Origin: CAVHXA01 sp963639765
Lineage (GTDB): Bacteria > Bacillota > Clostridia > Oscillospirales > Oscillospiraceae
Direction of reading: 5' to 3'
NCBI GenBank assembly: GCA_963639765.1
Contig: CAVHXA010000008.1
Coordinates: 27,824 to 91,823, forward strand
DNA length: 64,000 nt
Part shown: one piece after another, positions 42,027 to 51,335 of the stretch
Position numbering within the stretch: position 1 is the stretch's first letter
Layout of the letters: each line of letters starts with the position of its first letter
The notes under the pieces: model-generated
What the model saw: only the letters and a program-made list of their open reading frames with translations
What the model was told of the DNA's origin: nothing
Database searches by the model: none
Made by a program: the position numbers and the translations under genes

Positions 42027-44375
42027 ATGAAGCATCTGCGTTTGACTGCACTGCTTGCGTGTCTGATCCTTGTGCTGACAGCCTTGTCCGGCTGCGGGAA
42101 CGGGGAGACCGAAGATACACGGCAGACTGCACAGACCGGCACAAATACGGCCGCTGCCGACGAAATGGTCTATGCTGCCACATACCATACTCTCGATGAC
42201 GGCTTTGAAGCCTATAACCCCGTTGTCGTGGTCGACGGCAGCATCTACAGCGTCAGCTATGGCGTGGTCGGAACACGTGAGCCCACCGAAGCGGAGCTGC
42301 GCGACTATCCCAACGAAGACTGGATTTATGAAAAATACGGCAGCTATCTCGTAAAGATGAATCTGACCGACAACACCACAACAAAACTTTCCGGCTATAC
42401 CTCCGTGGAGCCGGAGATTCCGGAGGACCGGAAATCGACCACCACGGCAAGCAGTTATCCCAGCGGCATGGCCGCCGGCGCCGACAATACGCTCTGGGTT
42501 CTGGAAACTCTGACGGTTTCCACACAGACCAACGAATATGATTACAGCTATACCGAAACCTATTACCTGCGCCGGCTCGATCTGGAGGGCAGGGAGCTGC
42601 AGCGGGCAGAGCTGGATTTCATAGGCAGCGGAAAGACGCTCGAATATCTCAACGGCTTTGCAGCAGATGCGGATGGATATTTCTATTTTTGCGGAGAGAG
42701 CAGCGTAGTTGTTGCCGGCTCCGACGCAAAGCAGAAGTTTGTCGTTCCGGTCAACGGCTGGGTGAATGGCTCCGTACGGCTGGCCGACGGGCGAGTGGCA
42801 ATCAATATTTACGACACAAACACCTATACGCAGTCTCTGCAGATCATAAACGCCGAAACGGGCACTATGGACCGGCAGACCATTTCCACACCGGAAAACA
42901 TGTATAATATGTATGACGGTGTCGGCGATTATCTGTTTCTGAGCGACGACGGATCCTGTCTGTACGGCTACAGCGCGGAAAGCGGTGAATACGAAACCCT
43001 TCTGAACTGGATCGACTGCGACATCAACCGCAATTTTGTCGAGAAGATTGTGCAGCTGGCAGACGGTGAGCTGGGCGTGCTGCTGCACGAATGGGGTACG
43101 AACGAAATCCGCAGCTATCTTGTTTCATTAAAAAAGATCCCTGCGGATCAGGCTCCGCAGAGAACCGTGCTGACGCTGGGGACAAACGGCACAGACATGA
43201 TGCTCAGCAGCACGATAATAAACTTTAACCGTCAGAGCAATCAATACCGCATCATGGTCAAGGACTACGGATCCGGCGACGCCGGCGGCGAAGACCAGCT
43301 GAAAACAGACATCATCACCGGAAATGCGCCGGACCTGATAGATGTGTCATCCGGCATCAATACGGAGCTTCTGATCAGAAAGAACCTCCTCGAGGATCTG
43401 ACTCCCTATCTGGACGCGGAGCCGGAGCTGAAAAGCCAGCTGCTCGACTGCTACATAAACGCAGCCAGCGTAGACGGAAGGCTCTATCAGGTATACCCGG
43501 ACTTTTCGGTCTGCACGGTCGGTGCCCTGACCTCCACGGTCGGAGACAAAACCGGCTGGAGCTGGGAGGATATCGAGGCCCTGCAGCAGGTCAACCCGGA
43601 TGTGCCGCTTTTCGGCGGCAGCGTTACCCGATCCTCCATCCTCACACAGCTGGCCGTATTTTGTCTGGACCGCTTTGTAGACTGGCAGAACGCGACCTGC
43701 GACTTCCAGAACGCGGAATTCGAATCCATGCTGGAGTTTGCCGGCCGGTTCCCCGCAGAATCAGACGCAAACGGCAGCGACGAATGGACGTCTGTCATGA
43801 ACGGTGAGCAGCTCCTGCTGCTGATGCAGATCAGCACATTTGACGAAATCAGCCAGTATGAGTCACTCTTCGGAGGAGAGATCACCTATATCGGGCTGCC
43901 GGGGGCCTCGGGAAACGGCACAGCCATCACAGCCTGCGGCTCCGGCTACGTTATGAGCTCGGCAAGCCGGAACAAAGAAGGCTGCTGGGAATTCCTGAAA
44001 ATGCTGCTCAGCGAAGAATATCAGACAGGCGCATTTTCCTGGAATGAGTTCCATACCAATCGCCTGGCTCTGGAAGAAGCCATCCAAAAGCATCTTGACA
44101 GCATACGCTACGACGCCGACGGAAATCCGGAATCCAACGGCGGCATCGGCTGGGGCGAGGACAGCATGCTCGAAATCTATCCGGCCACACAGAAGCAGAT
44201 CGATGCCCTTTTTGCGGTCGCGGAAAAGGCAACAACCGGCTACAGCTATGATTCCGACATTCTGAACATCATCCAGGAAGAGGCTGAGGCCTATTTTGCC
44301 GGTCAGCGCTCCGTTTCGGAAACGACTGCGGTCATTCAGGGCCGCGCGGCGATCTATATCAGCGAACAGAGCTGA
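42027..44375 (+). CDS. Large extracellular solute-binding lipoprotein
   Basis: A 782-residue lipoprotein. The signal peptide ends in the lipobox ALSGCG (Cys near 23). Residues 40-360 form strand-rich repeats (VVVVDGSIYSVSYG, GFAADADGYFYFCGES) suggesting a beta-propeller. From about 375 a type 1 extracellular binding domain follows (LTLGTNGTDMMLSSTIINFNRQSNQYRIMVKDYG ... DLIDVSSGINTELL). Such fusions in Oscillospiraceae probably capture oligosaccharides or peptides on the surface. No ABC permease is adjacent. Strong GGGAGGAG ribosome site. Confidence 0.8.
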   Translation: MKHLRLTALLACLILVLTALSGCGNGETEDTRQTAQTGTNTAAADEMVYAATYHTLDDGFEAYNPVVVVDGSIYSVSYGVVGTREPTEAELRDYPNEDWIYEKYGSYLVKMNLTDNTTTKLSGYTSVEPEIPEDRKSTTTASSYPSGMAAGADNTLWVLETLTVSTQTNEYDYSYTETYYLRRLDLEGRELQRAELDFIGSGKTLEYLNGFAADADGYFYFCGESSVVVAGSDAKQKFVVPVNGWVNGSVRLADGRVAINIYDTNTYTQSLQIINAETGTMDRQTISTPENMYNMYDGVGDYLFLSDDGSCLYGYSAESGEYETLLNWIDCDINRNFVEKIVQLADGELGVLLHEWGTNEIRSYLVSLKKIPADQAPQRTVLTLGTNGTDMMLSSTIINFNRQSNQYRIMVKDYGSGDAGGEDQLKTDIITGNAPDLIDVSSGINTELLIRKNLLEDLTPYLDAEPELKSQLLDCYINAASVDGRLYQVYPDFSVCTVGALTSTVGDKTGWSWEDIEALQQVNPDVPLFGGSVTRSSILTQLAVFCLDRFVDWQNATCDFQNAEFESMLEFAGRFPAESDANGSDEWTSVMNGEQLLLLMQISTFDEISQYESLFGGEITYIGLPGASGNGTAITACGSGYVMSSASRNKEGCWEFLKMLLSEEYQTGAFSWNEFHTNRLALEEAIQKHLDSIRYDADGNPESNGGIGWGEDSMLEIYPATQKQIDALFAVAEKATTGYSYDSDILNIIQEEAEAYFAGQRSVSETTAVIQGRAAIYISEQS

Positions 44376-44699
44376 GCCGGAGCACCCGCACCGAGGCTGC
44401 ACCAACACCATAGGGCTCTGCTTCTGCTTCCGGCAGCATGAGGGCAAACGGCAAAATACGGCAACAGATATCAGGGACAGCGCCAAATCGTTCGTCTGCG
44501 GCGCAGCCTCAAAACAAAAACAGCGGGAGAAATCACAAAAAGCTGCGATTTCTTCCGCTGAAATGCACGAAGCGGCTCCCGTGCGTGAAAAACGAATTTT
44601 CGAAAACGCAGGGTCTGCCGGTGCGCGAAGATTTTCAATAGGAAAGAGATGCCGGTCAGAAGGCTGCCGGAGGACCAAAAACCGGAGATACGGCGCTTT
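44376..44699. other. Convergent intergenic region
   Basis: Contains a 14-bp inverted repeat with one mismatch (44521-44534 with 44547-44560), probably the terminator of the lipoprotein gene, and a smaller hairpin near 44566-44590. No gene recognised. Confidence 0.45.
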
Positions 44700-44936
44700 T
44701 CAGACGAGAATATGGGATTGAATACTGCCGAGGAAGGAGCAGGCCATTTCTTCGTTCCCGTCGAAACGGACGGTCAGCGGCTCGTTGAGGTCAACACTGA
44801 CCATACAGAACAGGGACTTGGCATCAATGAGGCATTCATCCGTCTGAACAGAAACATCACAGCTTTGCATGCTGGCGGCCAGAACAAAATCCCGCACATC
44901 GGCCAGGGAGGCCAGCTGTATTCTGAATTCTTTCAT
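44700..44936 (-). CDS. HPr-fold protein lacking the active-site histidine
   Basis: A 78-residue PTS HPr-like protein. The second half keeps the family pattern LIDAKSLFCMVSVDLNEPLTV (Ser near 40 is the regulatory-serine region), but the GxHARPA phosphorylation loop is replaced by SLADVRDFV, so there is no His15. Such degenerate HPr proteins are typical of Clostridia and are of unknown role, perhaps regulatory. GGAGGAG lies 4 nt before ATG at 44936. Confidence 0.8.
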   Translation of the reverse strand: MKEFRIQLASLADVRDFVLAASMQSCDVSVQTDECLIDAKSLFCMVSVDLNEPLTVRFDGNEEMACSFLGSIQSHILV

Positions 44937-44953
44937 AGTCTCCTCCGGGGTAC

Positions 44954-44982
44954 TGTACAATATTCGGAACGTCGGGTATAAT
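44954..44982 (+). promoter_or_regulatory. Promoter of mtaB
   Basis: TGTACA (44954-44959), 17-bp spacer, TATAAT (44977-44982). It lies between the divergent HPr-like gene and mtaB. Confidence 0.7.
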
Positions 44983-45099
44983 AACACAGTGTCCGGGACT
45001 GCCCGAACAGCACCATTATACGAAACAACCACGGGCCGGACAATTGTGAAATTTTACACAATGTCTGCATTCTGTCCCGAAAATTTGGTGGATGTAACA

Positions 45100-46431
45100 A
45101 TGAAAATAGGTTTTTTTACCTTAGGATGCAAGGTTAACCAGTTTGAGACGCAGGCAATGCAGCAGATGATGCTCAGCCGCGGTCACACGCTGGCTGATTT
45201 TGAGGATATCTGCGACGCATATGTGATCAATTCCTGCGCAGTTACGGCAACGGCCGAAAAAAAGTCCCGCAATGCCGCACGCCGCGCCCGGGCCAGAAAT
45301 CCGCAGTCGGTTATCGGCCTCTGCGGCTGTTCCGGGCAGGTCAGTCCCGAGCGGGCACAGAGCCTGCAGGTAGATGTGATCGGAGGGACCGGTGACCGCG
45401 CCGGGTTTCTGGATCGGCTCGAAGCAGCTGCGGCCGGAGGCGGCTGCCGAATCAGCATAGACGAGGCTCTGAAGCGGCGAAAATTTGAGATTCTTCCGGC
45501 AGGCAGCCTTTCCGGACGTACCCGCGCCCTGCTCAAGGTACAGGACGGCTGCGTCAACTTCTGCAGCTACTGCATCATCCCCTATGCACGGGGGGCCGTA
45601 CGCTCTCTTCCTCTGGCCGAGGCGATCAGCCAGACACGGAAAATCGCCGATATGGGCTATCGCGAGCTTGTGATAACCGGCATTGAGGTCGCCGCCTGGG
45701 GGACGGATTTTCACGACGGCAGCACGCTCCGGGATCTGGTTTCGGCCATCTGCCGCGCTGCCCCGGATATGCGTATCCGCCTGAGCTCGCTGGAGCCCCG
45801 AACGATAAACGCGGAATTCTGCCGGGAGCTGTCACGGTTCGGCAATCTCTGCCCGCAGTTTCATCTGAGCCTGCAAAGCGGCAGCGACACGGTTCTGCAG
45901 CGAATGAACCGCAAATACAGCTGTTCCTGTTATCTGCAGAGCGTCCGGCTGCTCAGGCAGTATTTTCCGTCCTGCGCGATAACCACCGATCTGATTGTGG
46001 GCTTTCCGGGAGAAACCGAAGAAGAATTCTCCGAATCTCTCGCGTTTCTCGATACCTGTGGCTTTGCCGGCGTGCATGTCTTCCCCTATTCCAGACGGGC
46101 CGGGACCCCGGCAGCCAAAATGCAGGGGCAGCTCACGGCAGCGCAAAAGGCAGACCGTTCCGCAAGGGCTGTCCGACAGGCAGAGCGGCTTCGCCGGGCC
46201 CATTGGCAGGCCATGCTCGGAACAGCACAGCAGGTTCTGTTCGAAGAACCGGGCGGCGCGGGCTATACCGGCCACGCACCGGACGGCACTCCGGTCAGTG
46301 CTCCCTGGAGCCGCAATCTCCACAATACACTGGCAGAAGTAAAAATCACGGATGTCGGTCCGGACGGCCTGATCGGGGAAATAACCGCGCTGATCGGAGC
46401 AGATGCACCGGAGGCAGCCTCGCACAATTGA
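45100..46431 (+). CDS. mtaB: tRNA t6A37 methylthiotransferase MtaB
   Basis: A 443-residue radical-SAM methylthiotransferase converting t6A to ms2t6A at position 37 of ANN-decoding tRNAs. N-terminal UPF0004 domain with three cluster cysteines (TLGCKVNQFET near 10, NSCAVTATAE near 47, GLCGCSGQ near 80), radical SAM motif CVNFCSYCIIPYARG (CxxxCxxC near 150) and a C-terminal TRAM-like domain. The length and CKVNQFET motif favour MtaB over MiaB or RimO. ATG at 45100 is chosen as the conserved start MKIGFFTLGC. Confidence 0.93.
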   Translation: MKIGFFTLGCKVNQFETQAMQQMMLSRGHTLADFEDICDAYVINSCAVTATAEKKSRNAARRARARNPQSVIGLCGCSGQVSPERAQSLQVDVIGGTGDRAGFLDRLEAAAAGGGCRISIDEALKRRKFEILPAGSLSGRTRALLKVQDGCVNFCSYCIIPYARGAVRSLPLAEAISQTRKIADMGYRELVITGIEVAAWGTDFHDGSTLRDLVSAICRAAPDMRIRLSSLEPRTINAEFCRELSRFGNLCPQFHLSLQSGSDTVLQRMNRKYSCSCYLQSVRLLRQYFPSCAITTDLIVGFPGETEEEFSESLAFLDTCGFAGVHVFPYSRRAGTPAAKMQGQLTAAQKADRSARAVRQAERLRRAHWQAMLGTAQQVLFEEPGGAGYTGHAPDGTPVSAPWSRNLHNTLAEVKITDVGPDGLIGEITALIGADAPEAASHN

Positions 46432-46774
46432 GACGGCGGCGCCTTTTGGATGTTTTTGCCGAATTGTCGGCATCAGACCCTGCCATACACACAGGCCGGC
46501 TGCGGCTCTATTCCCAGATTCGGCAGGTAATTTCCGCCCCTGCCGAATGACGCGCTGCCGCCCGAAGCAGGACCGGCAGACTCTCGAAGAATACAATCGA
46601 TCCTGAGACGGAACCACGCGAATGTTTACAATTTGTTCAAACATTTTTGACGAAAGTATTTATTATCCGATACAGGGCAGATTTCGTGTGCTGCCCTGTG
46701 CAGTCTGCGGCATGAAATTCCCATACGCCGCGAAGCATCCTGCGAAATAATACCTGTCTGGAGGCCCCTTTTCA
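46432..46774. other. Intergenic region with terminator and leader hairpin
   Basis: Holds a probable mtaB terminator hairpin (46518-46527 with 46539-46548), an AT-rich promoter zone with TTGACG at 46647, and a perfect 9-bp hairpin (46672-46680 with 46691-46699) in the presumed leader of the next gene. No gene seen. Confidence 0.5.
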
Positions 46775-47515
46775 ATGAAAAAACAACTTCTCTGCTGGCT
46801 TCTCATCCTGATCATGATCCTGAGCACGGCCTGCACCGAGGCACAGCAGACCGAGCAGGAGACACAAGCTGCCGAAGAGCAGGCTGTGTCCGAATCCAAC
46901 GAAACGGCTGCCCCGCTGGATGCGGATCAGGCAGAGCTGGCTGCCCGCCCCGGCCGGGAAGAGCAGGACCTTACGGTCTACTCTGACCTCAGCGGATTCG
47001 GAGCTGCTCTGGGAACATTTGTCGGCAGCACGGGATACAGTATTGCAACCACCACCAGCACGGAAAAAAGCACACTCTACACCATCACCGACGGCGAGGA
47101 TGACCTGGCGCTGGTCCGTGTGTATACTGTCGACAATCAGATTGATCACTTCTTCATAAAGTTCAGCTATTCCTGGGCACACAGCGACAGCTGCTTTGAT
47201 TTTGTCCTGCGTCTTCTGAAGTTCTGCACCAGATCCACGGTATCCGGACTGGACAACGATGGCTATGCGGCAATGAGCCAGGCCCTGGGACTGACCGATA
47301 CGGCCGGCATGGCGGCATACAGCACCTACACATCCGATTTTGCCTCCAACCTCGAATGGACACTGACAAAGGGCGTCGGCACTCTGAAAACCACAACCTA
47401 CACCGACGACCGGGGCAACAGCTATGAGCTCGGCTTCTACATCATCGAAAAGAAAAATGCCGGCGAGCCAAACTACTTTGCCTTCACCGTAACGCCTGCT
47501 CAGCCGCAGGCATAA
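46775..47515 (+). CDS. Lipoprotein of unknown function
   Basis: A 246-residue lipoprotein. Signal peptide with lipobox ILSTACT (Cys near 20), a glutamate/alanine/threonine-rich linker to about 65, then a compact globular domain with DLSGFGAALGTFVGSTG and a C-terminal strand pair ending FAFTVTP. No family recognised. The linker composition resembles that of the lipoprotein at 20315, but without perfect repeats. Followed by a strong terminator, so it is a single-gene unit. Confidence 0.72.
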   Translation: MKKQLLCWLLILIMILSTACTEAQQTEQETQAAEEQAVSESNETAAPLDADQAELAARPGREEQDLTVYSDLSGFGAALGTFVGSTGYSIATTTSTEKSTLYTITDGEDDLALVRVYTVDNQIDHFFIKFSYSWAHSDSCFDFVLRLLKFCTRSTVSGLDNDGYAAMSQALGLTDTAGMAAYSTYTSDFASNLEWTLTKGVGTLKTTTYTDDRGNSYELGFYIIEKKNAGEPNYFAFTVTPAQPQA

Positions 47516-47533
47516 AACCTCCGGACAAAAAAC

Positions 47534-47565
47534 GCGCTGCAAGCTTCTTGCAGCGCACCTTTTTC
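47534..47565 (+). terminator. Terminator of the lipoprotein gene
   Basis: 10-bp perfect stem (47534-47543 with 47547-47556), 3-nt loop, then ACCTTTTTC. Confidence 0.85.
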
Positions 47566-47592
47566 ACAAAACCGACTGCAGGGGAGAGCATT

Positions 47593-48270
47593 ATGGCAGA
47601 AACAATACAGATGAAAATCATTGCCCGCATCCGCACCGGCTTTTCTCAAAAATTCGGCATTCCCCGGCAGAGCGGTCTGGCCGACACACCGGGAATCGTT
47701 GTTTTCGAACCGGAATACCGCGACGCAAATGCGTTGAGAGGACTCGGGGAATACAGCCATCTGTGGCTGATCTGGCAGTTTTCCGACAATGTGCGCGACA
47801 GCTGGTCACCCACGGTACGCCCGCCCAGACTTGGCGGAAACCGCCGCATGGGTGTGTTTGCCACACGTTCGCCGTTTCGGCCCAATGCCATCGGCCTGTC
47901 TGTCGTAAGGCTGCAGAAAATCGAAATCGGGGAGCAGGGTCCGATGATTCACGTTCTGGGTGCGGATCTGCTGGACGGGACCCCGATTTTGGACATAAAG
48001 CCATATCTGCCCTATGCCGACAGCTATCCGCAGGCCAGCGGCGGGTTTACCGATTCCGTGCCGCGAAGGACACTGACCGTACGGTTTCCGCCCGAGCCCT
48101 GCCTGCCGGACGAACAGCGTCTTGCTCTGGAACAGGTGCTTTCGTGTGACCCGCGTCCATCCTATCAGACAGACCCGGATCGGGTATACGGCCTGTGCTA
48201 TCAGAATCTGGAGGTCCGCTTCAAGGTGCGGGAGGATGTGCTGCAGATCGTTGAGATAACAGCCCATTGA
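47593..48270 (+). CDS. trmO: tRNA t6A37 N6-methyltransferase TrmO (TsaA/YaeB family)
   Basis: A 225-residue protein that N6-methylates t6A37 in threonine tRNAs using SAM. A beta-barrel TrmO domain with IARIRTGFSQKFGIPRQSG, the core EYSHLWLIWQFSDN, and the signature RMGVFATRSPFRPNAIGLSVVRL (near 90), plus a C-terminal extension typical of the family. ATG at 47593 is preceded by GGGGAGAG. Located 1.2 kb after mtaB, another t6A-modifying enzyme. Confidence 0.93.
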   Translation: MAETIQMKIIARIRTGFSQKFGIPRQSGLADTPGIVVFEPEYRDANALRGLGEYSHLWLIWQFSDNVRDSWSPTVRPPRLGGNRRMGVFATRSPFRPNAIGLSVVRLQKIEIGEQGPMIHVLGADLLDGTPILDIKPYLPYADSYPQASGGFTDSVPRRTLTVRFPPEPCLPDEQRLALEQVLSCDPRPSYQTDPDRVYGLCYQNLEVRFKVREDVLQIVEITAH

Positions 48271-48295
48271 CGAAATGCGGCGATATGACTAGAAT
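48267..48295 (+). promoter_or_regulatory. Promoter of the potassium uptake genes
   Basis: TTGACG (48267-48272) overlapping the trmO stop, 17-bp spacer, TAGAAT (48290-48295). Leader about 165 nt with a GC hairpin near 48302-48325. Confidence 0.65.
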
Positions 48296-48468
48296 AAAGA
48301 AAGCGGCGCACAAATGCGCGGCTCCGGCGGTTTTTCCCGCACAAATCCGCTTCAACGCACAAGGGCTTTCCGCGTTTTGCAGCGGATTTGAAAATTCACC
48401 GCCGGATCTGCCTGCCGGCTGCTGCGGCGCTGTCTGAAAATCAGGAGTATTGCAGGAGGAACAAAAAC

Positions 48469-49824
48469 GTGAAGATCATGATAGTCGGCGCAGGAAAGAC
48501 CGGCGCGTTCATTGCGCAGGACCTTTGCCGCGAGGGCCATGATATTACGATTGTAGATATTCAGCCCGGACGGCTGCGTGCGCTCTCGGGCAGTCTGGAT
48601 GTAATCTGCGCAGAAGGAAGCGGCACGGACCTGGATCTTCTGCAGCAGGCCGGCATTGCCGGGACGGATATGTTTATTGCCGCTACCGGCTCCGACGAGC
48701 GCAATCTGCTGTGCTGTCTTTCGGCAAGAAGGCTCGGAGCCGGGCATACCGTTGCCCGCCTGCGCGATCGCAGCTATCTGAACCAGACATCCATGCTGCA
48801 GGATGATATCGGCCTGTACCTGGCCGTCAGTCCGGATCTTGAATCTGCCTCCGAGATTGCCAGAATTCTTGAATTCCCGTCTGCAGTGCAGGTCGAAACC
48901 TTTGCCGGCGGCCGTATGGAGCTGGTGGAATATCGCATTCCGGCAGAAAGCGCGCTGCACGGCGTTGCACTGAACAGCCTTTTGCAGAGATTCCACGCGC
49001 ATGTTCTGATCTGCGCCATAGAACGCGGACAGCAGGTCATCATCCCAAAAGGCGATTTTGTGCTGCGCAGCGGAGATGCCATCAATGTGGTGGCGGACCG
49101 CAATGCGCTGCGCACCTTTTTCAAGGCGACCGGTGCCTACAAAAAAGCGGCACGAAGCGTGCTGATTCTGGGCGGCAGTCGAATTGCCGAGCTTTTGGCC
49201 ATGCAGCTGGCAGGAGCCGGCATCCAGACAACAATTCTGGAGATGGAAGAGGCAAGAGCGCGAGAGCTTGGCGGCCGTCTTCCGAAAACCCATATCATCT
49301 GTGCAGACGGCTCCCGTCCGGAGGTGCTGCGCGAAGAGGGATTATGGACTGCGGACGCATTTGTCGCTCTGTCCGGGAATGACGAGCAGAACCTGATTAT
49401 TTCCATGTTTGCGCAGAAGTGCGGCGTCGGAAAGGTTATTGCCAAGGTAAACGAAGAAAAACTGATTTCCATGTTTGCGGATTCCGGGCTGGACTGCTTC
49501 ATCAACCCGAAACGGCTGGCCGCAAACCGGATTGTTGCAGGAGCCCGGGCACTGGTCCGCTCCGGCAGCAGTGTAGAAGCACTCTATCGTCTGGTAAACG
49601 GCAGGGTAGAGGCGCTGGAATTTCTGATAACCGACAATTCGGCCTGCGTCGGCATTCCGCTCAGAGAGCTGCCGATTCGTCAGGATGTGCTGGTGGCGGC
49701 GGTCCTTCGAAAAAACCAGTATCGGATTGCCGACGGCAGCACAGTGATTCGCCCCGGAGACCGTGTCGTGCTGGTTACAACCGGAAACGGACTGTTCGAG
49801 CTGGATGCAATTCTGCAGAGGTGA
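48469..49824 (+). CDS. trkA: Trk potassium uptake regulator TrkA
   Basis: A 451-residue two-unit RCK protein: an N-terminal Rossmann domain with IVGAGKTGAFIAQDL, a TrkA-C domain with PKGDFVLRSGDAINVV, then a second Rossmann domain (ILGGSRIAELLAMQL) and second TrkA-C. It gates a TrkH channel by nucleotide (NAD(H)/ATP) binding. The GTG start at 48469 is supported by AGGAGG. trkH starts 1 bp after its stop. Confidence 0.94.
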   Translation: MKIMIVGAGKTGAFIAQDLCREGHDITIVDIQPGRLRALSGSLDVICAEGSGTDLDLLQQAGIAGTDMFIAATGSDERNLLCCLSARRLGAGHTVARLRDRSYLNQTSMLQDDIGLYLAVSPDLESASEIARILEFPSAVQVETFAGGRMELVEYRIPAESALHGVALNSLLQRFHAHVLICAIERGQQVIIPKGDFVLRSGDAINVVADRNALRTFFKATGAYKKAARSVLILGGSRIAELLAMQLAGAGIQTTILEMEEARARELGGRLPKTHIICADGSRPEVLREEGLWTADAFVALSGNDEQNLIISMFAQKCGVGKVIAKVNEEKLISMFADSGLDCFINPKRLAANRIVAGARALVRSGSSVEALYRLVNGRVEALEFLITDNSACVGIPLRELPIRQDVLVAAVLRKNQYRIADGSTVIRPGDRVVLVTTGNGLFELDAILQR

Positions 49825-49825
49825 T

Positions 49826-51274
49826 ATGTTGAATTATCCGATGATTGCGAGAATGCTTGGATTTGTTCTGCTCATTGGAGGCGTACTGATGCTGCTTCCT
49901 CTGGCTGTGGCCCTGATTTACGCCGAGAAGACCGCAGCGCTGGCCTTTGGGCTCACGGCACTTGCCGCGGGTCTGGTCGGGCTGGGCCTGACACGGCTGC
50001 GTCCCGGTCGGACAGAGCTGTTTGCGTGCGACGGGTTTGCGATTGTCGGCCTGGCCTGGGTGGTGCTGTCGGCTGTGGGCGCGATTCCTTTTGTGATTAC
50101 CGGAGACATCCCAAACTATATCGATGCACTGTTTGAAACCGTCTCCGGGTTTACCACCACCGGCGCAACCCTTCTTGCGGATGTCGAGGCCATGAGCCGC
50201 AGCTGCATGTTCTGGCGCTGTCTGACACACTGGATCGGCGGAATGGGAATTCTGGTGTTTGCCATGGCGGTGCTTCCCATGAGCGGAGAATATTCCATGC
50301 ACATCATGCGCGCGGAGGTCCCGGGACCAACCGTCGGCAAGCTGGTTCCGCGTGCACGAAAAACAGCAATGCTCCTGTATCTGATCTATGTTGTGCTCAC
50401 AATTACACAGATCCTTTTGCTGCTTTGCGGCGGAATGAACCTGTATGACGCAGTCATCCACAGCTTCTCAACGGCCGGAACAGGAGGGTTTTCCAACCGC
50501 GCAGCCAGTATAGGCGCCTATGACAGTGCCTATCTGCAATGGGTGATTGCCGTATTCATGCTGCTGTATGCGATAAATTTCAACCTCTACTATTTCATTC
50601 TGATCGGGCGGGTCCGGACCGCCCTGAAAAGCGAGGAGCTGCACTGGTATCTTCTCATTATCTTCGGCTCAACCATGGCGATCTGCGCGGGGATATGCAA
50701 TCGTTTCGGCAGCTTCTTCACAGCTCTGCGCCATGCGTTTTTTCAGGTGACCTCGATAATCAGCACCACAGGCTTTGCCACGGATAATTTCGATCTGTGG
50801 CCGGAGTATACACGATGGATTCTGCTGCTGCTGCTTGTGCTGGGGGCCTGCGCCGGATCAACGGGCGGCGGCATAAAGGTCTCGAGACTGATTATTCTTC
50901 TCAAGGCTGCAGCCGGCGAGCTGCGGCATCTGGCGCATCCGCGTGAAATCACACAGGTACGTCTCGAAGGAAGCACGGTTGACCGCGACACGGTAAGGAG
51001 CACCTGTGTTTTTGCCGCCGTGTATTTTCTGATCTTTCTGGCGGCAACGCTGCTGATTTCCCTTGACGGTTACGACACAACCACCAATTTTACAAGCGTT
51101 CTGACCTGCCTGTCAAACGTTGGTCCGGGCCTGAACATGACCGGTCCTGCCGGAAACTTCGGCTTTTTTTCGTGGCGGTCAAAGCTGATTCTCAGCTGGT
51201 GCATGCTGGCAGGGCGGCTGGAGCTTTTTCCGGTTCTGCTGCTGAGCTTTCCTTCGGTCTGGAAGAGAAAATAA
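49826..51274 (+). CDS. trkH: Trk potassium channel subunit TrkH
   Basis: A 482-residue membrane protein with four pore loops: SGFTTTGATLL (near 115), STAGTGGFSNR (near 218), STTGFATDN (near 313) and SNVGPGLN (near 432). Cation-uptake channel partner of TrkA. Translationally coupled to trkA (TGATATG). Followed by a 61-bp gap containing GGGCAGCACCGCA and then ktrB. Confidence 0.93.
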   Translation: MLNYPMIARMLGFVLLIGGVLMLLPLAVALIYAEKTAALAFGLTALAAGLVGLGLTRLRPGRTELFACDGFAIVGLAWVVLSAVGAIPFVITGDIPNYIDALFETVSGFTTTGATLLADVEAMSRSCMFWRCLTHWIGGMGILVFAMAVLPMSGEYSMHIMRAEVPGPTVGKLVPRARKTAMLLYLIYVVLTITQILLLLCGGMNLYDAVIHSFSTAGTGGFSNRAASIGAYDSAYLQWVIAVFMLLYAINFNLYYFILIGRVRTALKSEELHWYLLIIFGSTMAICAGICNRFGSFFTALRHAFFQVTSIISTTGFATDNFDLWPEYTRWILLLLLVLGACAGSTGGGIKVSRLIILLKAAAGELRHLAHPREITQVRLEGSTVDRDTVRSTCVFAAVYFLIFLAATLLISLDGYDTTTNFTSVLTCLSNVGPGLNMTGPAGNFGFFSWRSKLILSWCMLAGRLELFPVLLLSFPSVWKRK

Positions 51275-51335
51275 GGGCAGCACCGCAGAATGAGGCAAGT
51301 ACATTCGGCGTTTTCAAGCCTGAGGAGATGAACAC

